From: Bacteroidales bacterium Bact_11
Lineage (GTDB): Bacteria > Bacteroidota > Bacteroidia > Bacteroidales > UBA932
Direction: 5' to 3'
Length of the DNA stretch: 36,330 nt
Assembly (NCBI GenBank): GCA_001603505.1
Contig: LUZC01000030.1
Coordinates: forward strand, 1-36,330
Every line of letters begins with the position of its first letter. Positions within the stretch are counted from its first letter, which is position 1. The position numbers and the translations under genes were made by a program. Below the pieces are notes generated by a model, which was not told the origin of the DNA, searched no databases, and was given only the letters and a program-made list of their open reading frames with translations. Shown in pieces: positions 32,385 to 36,330 of this stretch.

Positions 32385-32724
32385 CTTCTTCCTGGGCAGC
32401 TTCCGCCGCGGCGATGTCGTCGTCCGATGCAGGGAAACTTCCGCCTTCTCCATCCTCATCATCTCCATCCTCGTTTTTGAAAACATCCTCAGCATCTTCA
32501 TAATCGTCCACCTTCACCTTGATTTTCACCAGGTAGAGCGCGTCCGGAATTTCCAGGGTGACGGCGTAGAAAGAGGTGCCGTCCGGTTTGTCCACCTTGA
32601 AGATATCGCCCATATAGTCGGCATAGCCGTGCGGATACTTTTCCTTGAAAGCATCCAGCAGCTCTTCCGACATGTTCTCGTAGCTGATGACAGCACGCTT
32701 CTTAGGGATATTTTGTCCTAGCAT
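32374..32724 (-). CDS. Small conserved protein with an acidic C-terminal tail, function unknown
   Basis: A 116-residue protein. The first 75 residues look like a compact folded domain (KKRAVISYENMSEELLDAF, KYPHGYADYMGDIFKVDKP, FYAVTLEIPDALYLVKIKV). The last 40 are strongly acidic (VDDYEDAEDVFKNEDGDDED region) and probably disordered. I have met near-identical proteins in other Bacteroidales, sometimes with misleading names, but know no function. It has its own good promoter 23 bases upstream and starts the run that continues with the ClC channel, Tex and the TonB receptor. The tail resembles those of transcription-associated or nucleic-acid-mimicking proteins, which is only a composition argument. 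Confidence 0.82.
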   Translation of the reverse strand: MLGQNIPKKRAVISYENMSEELLDAFKEKYPHGYADYMGDIFKVDKPDGTSFYAVTLEIPDALYLVKIKVKVDDYEDAEDVFKNEDGDDEDGEGGSFPASDDDIAAAEAAQEEGED

Positions 32725-32746
32725 AGTCCGTATTAATTTGGTTCTG

Positions 32747-32777
32747 CAAGTATAGGAGATTTTTTCGAGCGAACAAA
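32747..32777 (-). promoter_or_regulatory. Bacteroidetes-type promoter for the acidic protein-ClC-tex operon
   Basis: On the minus strand TTTG (32777-32774) is followed after 19 bases by TATACTTG (32754-32747), one mismatch from TAnnTTTG. The predicted start lies about 15-20 bases before the ATG at 32724. The whole gap to the stop of the radical SAM gene is AT-rich. Confidence 0.65.
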
Positions 32778-32782
32778 AAAAA

Positions 32783-34321
32783 TCAACGTTTCTTGAAGAA
32801 AAAAGACTTCTGACGCTGCTTTTTCGCGATATCGCGCTCCACGAAGATCTTTTTCCCGGTACGCGGGTCGCGTCCGGTATGGAACATTTCTGTCGAGACG
32901 GTCATCGGCGTGGGCGTGAAATCCTGCACCTGTTCCGTCCGCACACCCCGCAGTGCAGGATGACGTGCGAGCGCCTCCATGTCCTGCAGCGTGCAGCCCG
33001 GATGTGCCGACATGAAATACGGAATGATCTCGTATTTGAGGCCCCTTGCCCGCACCAGCCTGTAGAATTCCTTTTCCAGCCTTTCGAAAAGGCGGAATGA
33101 AGGTTTCCCCATCGCCGCGAGCACATGGTCTTCCGTATGCTCGGGAGCGATCTTGAGCCGCCCGCCGGTATGACGGGTCACCAATTGCTCGAAATAGGCG
33201 CGACCCGTCGCGTCGAGAAAGCCGTTCTCGTCGAGGAAGAGGTCATAGCGGATGCCGCTGCCGATGTACACATGCTTGACGCCGGGCACTTTGAGCACCT
33301 TCTCATAGAGACGCAGCAGGGGCGCATGATCGTGGTCGAGGTTGCGGCACAGATTCGGGAAGAGACACGAAGGACGCTTGCACTTCTCACAGAGACTCCG
33401 GTCGCGGCCGCCCATCCGGTACATGTTGGCGGTAGGGGCGCCCAGGTCTGATATCGTCCCTTTCCACTCGGGATGCCGCGTAAGCGCTTCCACCTCGCGC
33501 AGGATGGAGGCTTCGCTGCGCGACTGGATCCGCTTGCCCTGATGGGCGGTGATTGCGCAGAAATTGCAGCCGCCGAAGCACCCGCGGTGGGTGGTTATCG
33601 AGAATTTGATCATATCGTAGGCCGGGATGCGCTTGCCCTTGTAGCGGGGATGCGGCAGCCGCGTGAACGGCAGGTCGTACACCCAGTCGAGTTCCTCGGT
33701 GGTAAGCACCGGCCCGTACAGAATGCGGGGCAGCGTTTCGACGCGACCCGCAGCAAGGGCTTCTGCAATCTGAATCATAGGCTTCTCGCCCATTCCGGCG
33801 ACCAGATAGTCGGCCCCGCTCTCCTCGAGAATGGGAGGCTTCATACAGTCGTCCCAATAATCATAATGGCGCTCACGGCGCAGCGAGGCCTCGATACCGC
33901 CGATGACCACCGGCACATCGGGCCAAAGCTGCTTGAGGATCTTCGTGTAGACGACCGTGGCGCGGTCCGGGCGGGCGCCGGGACGGGCTTCGGGCGTATA
34001 GGCGTCATCGCTGCGGAGGCGCTTGGCTGCGGTATAGTGGTTGACCATCGAGTCCATCGCCCCGGCGCCCACCCCGAAGAACAGGCGCGGCCGTCCAAGT
34101 TTGCGGAAGTCCCGCAGATCGTCACGCCAGTTGGGTTGCGGCACCACCGCCACACGCCATCCCCGGGCTTCAAGCACACGGGCGATGACCGCAACGCCGA
34201 ACGACGGATGGTCCACATAGGCATCGCCCATGAATAGGATCACGTCGATATAGTCCCAGCCCAGCGCCTCGACTTCCTTCTTCGAGGTCGGCAGGAACGG
34301 GGATGGTTTCGACGGCGTCAT
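32783..34321 (-). CDS. YgiQ family radical SAM protein
   Basis: A 512-residue cytosolic protein of the YgiQ/UPF0313 family. A B12-binding-like N-terminal part (DVILFMGDAYVDHPSFGVAV, WPDVPVVIGGIEASLRR) precedes the radical SAM core with THRGCFGGCNFCAI, in which C248, C252 and C255 form CX3CX2C for the 4Fe-4S cluster. A second cysteine group, CEKCKRPSC and LC (around 315-330), may bind another metal centre. The end is lysine-rich (AKKQRQKSFFFKKR). It is shorter at the C-terminus than the E. coli form, as is common. The reaction is not known. It follows argS after 18 bases and precedes a promoter for the next operon, so it probably ends a transcript. Confidence 0.93.
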   Translation of the reverse strand: MTPSKPSPFLPTSKKEVEALGWDYIDVILFMGDAYVDHPSFGVAVIARVLEARGWRVAVVPQPNWRDDLRDFRKLGRPRLFFGVGAGAMDSMVNHYTAAKRLRSDDAYTPEARPGARPDRATVVYTKILKQLWPDVPVVIGGIEASLRRERHYDYWDDCMKPPILEESGADYLVAGMGEKPMIQIAEALAAGRVETLPRILYGPVLTTEELDWVYDLPFTRLPHPRYKGKRIPAYDMIKFSITTHRGCFGGCNFCAITAHQGKRIQSRSEASILREVEALTRHPEWKGTISDLGAPTANMYRMGGRDRSLCEKCKRPSCLFPNLCRNLDHDHAPLLRLYEKVLKVPGVKHVYIGSGIRYDLFLDENGFLDATGRAYFEQLVTRHTGGRLKIAPEHTEDHVLAAMGKPSFRLFERLEKEFYRLVRARGLKYEIIPYFMSAHPGCTLQDMEALARHPALRGVRTEQVQDFTPTPMTVSTEMFHTGRDPRTGKKIFVERDIAKKQRQKSFFFKKR

Positions 34322-34339
34322 AGGACTGGGCGCCGCGGT

Positions 34340-36118
34340 CTACATTCTTTCAGGAAGCGTAATGCCGAGGATGTCCATCGCATGCCGCAGGGTACGGGCG
34401 ATGACCGAGATCAGGCAGAGCCGCTGGTCGCGTGCGACCGCATCTTCTTCACGCAGGATCTGCGTATCGTGGTAATACTGGTTGAATTCCTTGGCCAGGT
34501 CGTAGGCGAAATTGGCCACAAGCGCCGGGGAGTGCGCGGCACCCGCCTCGCGGATCTTGTCGGGATAGCCGCTGAGGATCTGCACGATCGCCTCTTCTTT
34601 CGGCAGCAGAACGGCATCGGTCACGACCGGCCGGTAACCGGCTTCGGCAGCCTTGCGCAGGATCGAGCAGATGCGGGCGTGCGTGTACTGGATAAAAGGT
34701 CCCGTATTGCCGTTGAAATCGATGGATTCCTTCGGGTCGAAGAGCATGGTCTTGCGCGGATCGACCTTCAGGATGAAATACTTGAGCGCGCCCAGCGACA
34801 GCATCGTGAAGAGCGCGTCCATTTCCTGCTCCGACATCCCCTCAAGCTTGCCCAGCTCCAGCGAAGTCTCCTTCGCCGTAGCATACATGCGGTCGAGCAG
34901 GTCGTCGGCATCGACCACCGTGCCTTCACGCGACTTCATCTTCCCTTCCGGGAGCTCCACCATGCCGTAGGACATGTGGTAGATGGTATCGGCCCAGTCG
35001 AATCCCAACTTGCCCAGCACAAGCTTCAGCACCTGGAAGTGGTAATTCTGCTCATTGCCCACCACGTAGATCATCTCGTCGAATCCGTATTCGTCGTGGC
35101 GCTGCTTGGCCGTGCCGAGATCCTGCGTCATATAGACCGACGTGCCGTCTTTGCGCAGCAACAGTTTCTCGTCGAGGCCGTCGGCACGCAGGTCGCACCA
35201 CACGCTGCCGTCGTCGCGTCGGTATAGCACACCCTTGGCCAGGCCTTCCTCCACGAGCGACTTGCCATCTTTATAGGTCTGGGATTCGTAGTAGATGCGG
35301 TCGAAGGAGATGCCGAGCCGGCGGTAGGTTTCGTCGAAGCCGGCATACACCCAGCCGTTCATTTTTTCCCAGAGTGCACGGACCTCGGGATCGCCCTGCT
35401 CCCATTTGACCAGCATGGCCTGGGCTTCCTGCAGGATCGGCGCGTTCTTTTCGGCCTCCTCCTCGGACATGCCGCCCGCCACGAGTTCCGCAACCTCGGC
35501 CTTGAGCAGGTCGTTGAATCTCACGTAGTAGTCGCCCACCAGATGGTCGCCCTTCTTTCCGGAGGACTCCGGCGTTTCACCGTTTCCGCACTTGAGCCAG
35601 GCGAGCATCGACTTGCAGATATGGATGCCGCGGTCATTGACCAGGTTGACCTTCCACACCTTATGGCCGCATGCAGCAAGCAGGCGGCTCACCGACCAGC
35701 CCAGCAGGTTGTTGCGGATGTGGCCCAGGTGGAGCGGCTTATTGGTGTTCGGGCTCGAAAACTCGACCATCACCGTCTTGCCCGTGGCAGGGAGTTGGCC
35801 GTAATCGGGCCGCTTCGCAATGGCAGCCAGCGTCGACGTCCAATAGGAACCGGACAACTTGATGTTGAGAAATCCCTTTACGACATTGAAACCGGCCACC
35901 TGCGGGTCGTTCTCCTGCAGCCAGGCGCCGATTTCGGCGGCAGTGGCTTCGGGGGCCTTATGGCTGGTTTTGAGCAACGGGAAGACAACGAGGGTGACGT
36001 CGCCTTCGAATTCCTTGCGGGTGGGCTGCACCTGGATCAGATTGTCGGCAGGTTCCATGCCGTAGAGCGCAGCGACGGCCTTCCTGGCAGCCACGGAAAT
36101 ATATTCAAGCGGATTCAT
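34340..36118 (-). CDS. argS: Arginine-tRNA ligase
   Basis: A 592-residue cytosolic class I aminoacyl-tRNA synthetase. The N-terminal Add1 domain (about 1-105) is followed by SSPNTNKPLHLGHIRNN, with the HIGH motif as HLGH at 130-133. The KMSKS-like motif appears in GKMKSREGTVVD, as is usual for ArgRS, and the C-terminal DALR anticodon-binding domain ends LRHAMDILGITLPERM. Characteristic FIQYTHARICSIL and NQYYHDTQIL are present. Length is typical for Bacteroidetes. Its start overlaps the stop of the upstream symporter gene by four bases (ATGA). No T-box or other leader is visible since it has no room for one. Confidence 0.97.
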   Translation of the reverse strand: MNPLEYISVAARKAVAALYGMEPADNLIQVQPTRKEFEGDVTLVVFPLLKTSHKAPEATAAEIGAWLQENDPQVAGFNVVKGFLNIKLSGSYWTSTLAAIAKRPDYGQLPATGKTVMVEFSSPNTNKPLHLGHIRNNLLGWSVSRLLAACGHKVWKVNLVNDRGIHICKSMLAWLKCGNGETPESSGKKGDHLVGDYYVRFNDLLKAEVAELVAGGMSEEEAEKNAPILQEAQAMLVKWEQGDPEVRALWEKMNGWVYAGFDETYRRLGISFDRIYYESQTYKDGKSLVEEGLAKGVLYRRDDGSVWCDLRADGLDEKLLLRKDGTSVYMTQDLGTAKQRHDEYGFDEMIYVVGNEQNYHFQVLKLVLGKLGFDWADTIYHMSYGMVELPEGKMKSREGTVVDADDLLDRMYATAKETSLELGKLEGMSEQEMDALFTMLSLGALKYFILKVDPRKTMLFDPKESIDFNGNTGPFIQYTHARICSILRKAAEAGYRPVVTDAVLLPKEEAIVQILSGYPDKIREAGAAHSPALVANFAYDLAKEFNQYYHDTQILREEDAVARDQRLCLISVIARTLRHAMDILGITLPERM

Positions 36119-36330
36119 TTTTTCTTTTTCGAAGTTTTGGCAAAGTAGCGGTCCATTTCCTTGCGGGCCTTGGGGGCAAGCATGAAGAGCGTGAACATCG
36201 TCGGGAACGCCATCAGGGCATAAGCGGTATCAATCAGGCTGACCGCCACCTTGAGCGGAATGACGGCGGCAACCACCAGCATCGCCAGGAAGAAGTAGTT
36301 ATAGTAGGGCGCATAGCGGGATCCGAACAG
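36115..36330 (-). CDS. Sodium:alanine symporter family protein (AGCS), C-terminal end only
   Basis: Translation of the last 71 codons before the TGA at 36117-36115 gives a protein end with two hydrophobic segments (YNYFFLAMLVVAAVIPLKVA and AYALMAFPTMFTLFMLAPKA), then KARKEMDRYFAK and a lysine-rich tip. The stretch DTAYALMAFPTMFTLFMLAPKA corresponds to the last helix of AGCS symporters, where a similar D.A.GLMA.PN pattern occurs. Such proteins import alanine or glycine with sodium. Identification rests on this tail only; the rest lies outside the window. The stop overlaps the argS start (ATGA). Confidence 0.65.
   Translation of the reverse strand: MFGSRYAPYYNYFFLAMLVVAAVIPLKVAVSLIDTAYALMAFPTMFTLFMLAPKARKEMDRYFAKTSKKKK

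Noticed and set aside
36115-36330. T-box or attenuator upstream of argS
   Set aside because: The region is coding (symporter C-terminus) up to the argS start codon, leaving no leader.

Overview
The window is a gene-dense stretch of a GC-rich bacterial chromosome that I place in the Bacteroidota, most likely order Bacteroidales. Three things point there: a TonB-dependent receptor paired with a DUF4249 lipoprotein, lineage-restricted families (DUF4296, DUF5020), and promoters with the Bacteroidetes -7 motif TAnnTTTG. Genus is not determinable; an Alistipes-like organism would fit, but that is inference. Almost all genes lie on the minus strand and are described here in order of transcription, from high to low coordinates. 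No rRNA, tRNA, CRISPR array, insertion sequence or prophage was seen, and no gene-free stretch exceeds about 110 bases.

Layout. 36330-32783: end of a sodium:alanine symporter, argS, and a YgiQ-type radical SAM protein. 32724-25201: from a promoter at 32747-32777, a small acidic protein, a ClC-CBS chloride channel, the RNA-binding protein Tex, a TonB-dependent receptor and its DUF4249 partner. 25159-18425: from a promoter at 25182-25189, a dolichol-phosphate-mannose-synthase-like glycosyltransferase, an EamA transporter, an Asp/Glu racemase, ftsY, pheT, a 99-base palindromic element and a UbiA prenyltransferase. 17027-18428: the only two plus-strand genes, both unrecognised membrane proteins, divergent from the next operon.

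16971-4122: one very tight run of twelve genes. It begins with a DUF4296 lipoprotein, dtd, deoC, an MtaD/SsnA-type amidohydrolase and a K+/H+ antiporter. It continues with an apparent signalling module: a RelA/SpoT-type alarmone synthetase; an HD alarmone-hydrolase domain fused to an APH-type kinase; a diacylglycerol-kinase-like domain (GGDGT changed to GGSGT) fused to an RsbW-type ATPase; an orphan NMT1/THI5-type binding protein; a dCache-HAMP-SpoIIE phosphatase; a STAS anti-anti-sigma protein; and a secreted metallophosphatase. This combination of partner switching, alarmone metabolism and a lipid-kinase-like domain is the most interesting part of the window.

4032-1: from a promoter at 4050-4080, a purine/pyrimidine uptake and synthesis operon: a UraA-type permease, a Tsx-like outer-membrane DUF5020 protein, an AzgA-type purine permease, a second palindromic element, purE, and the first codons of a gene that looks like purL.
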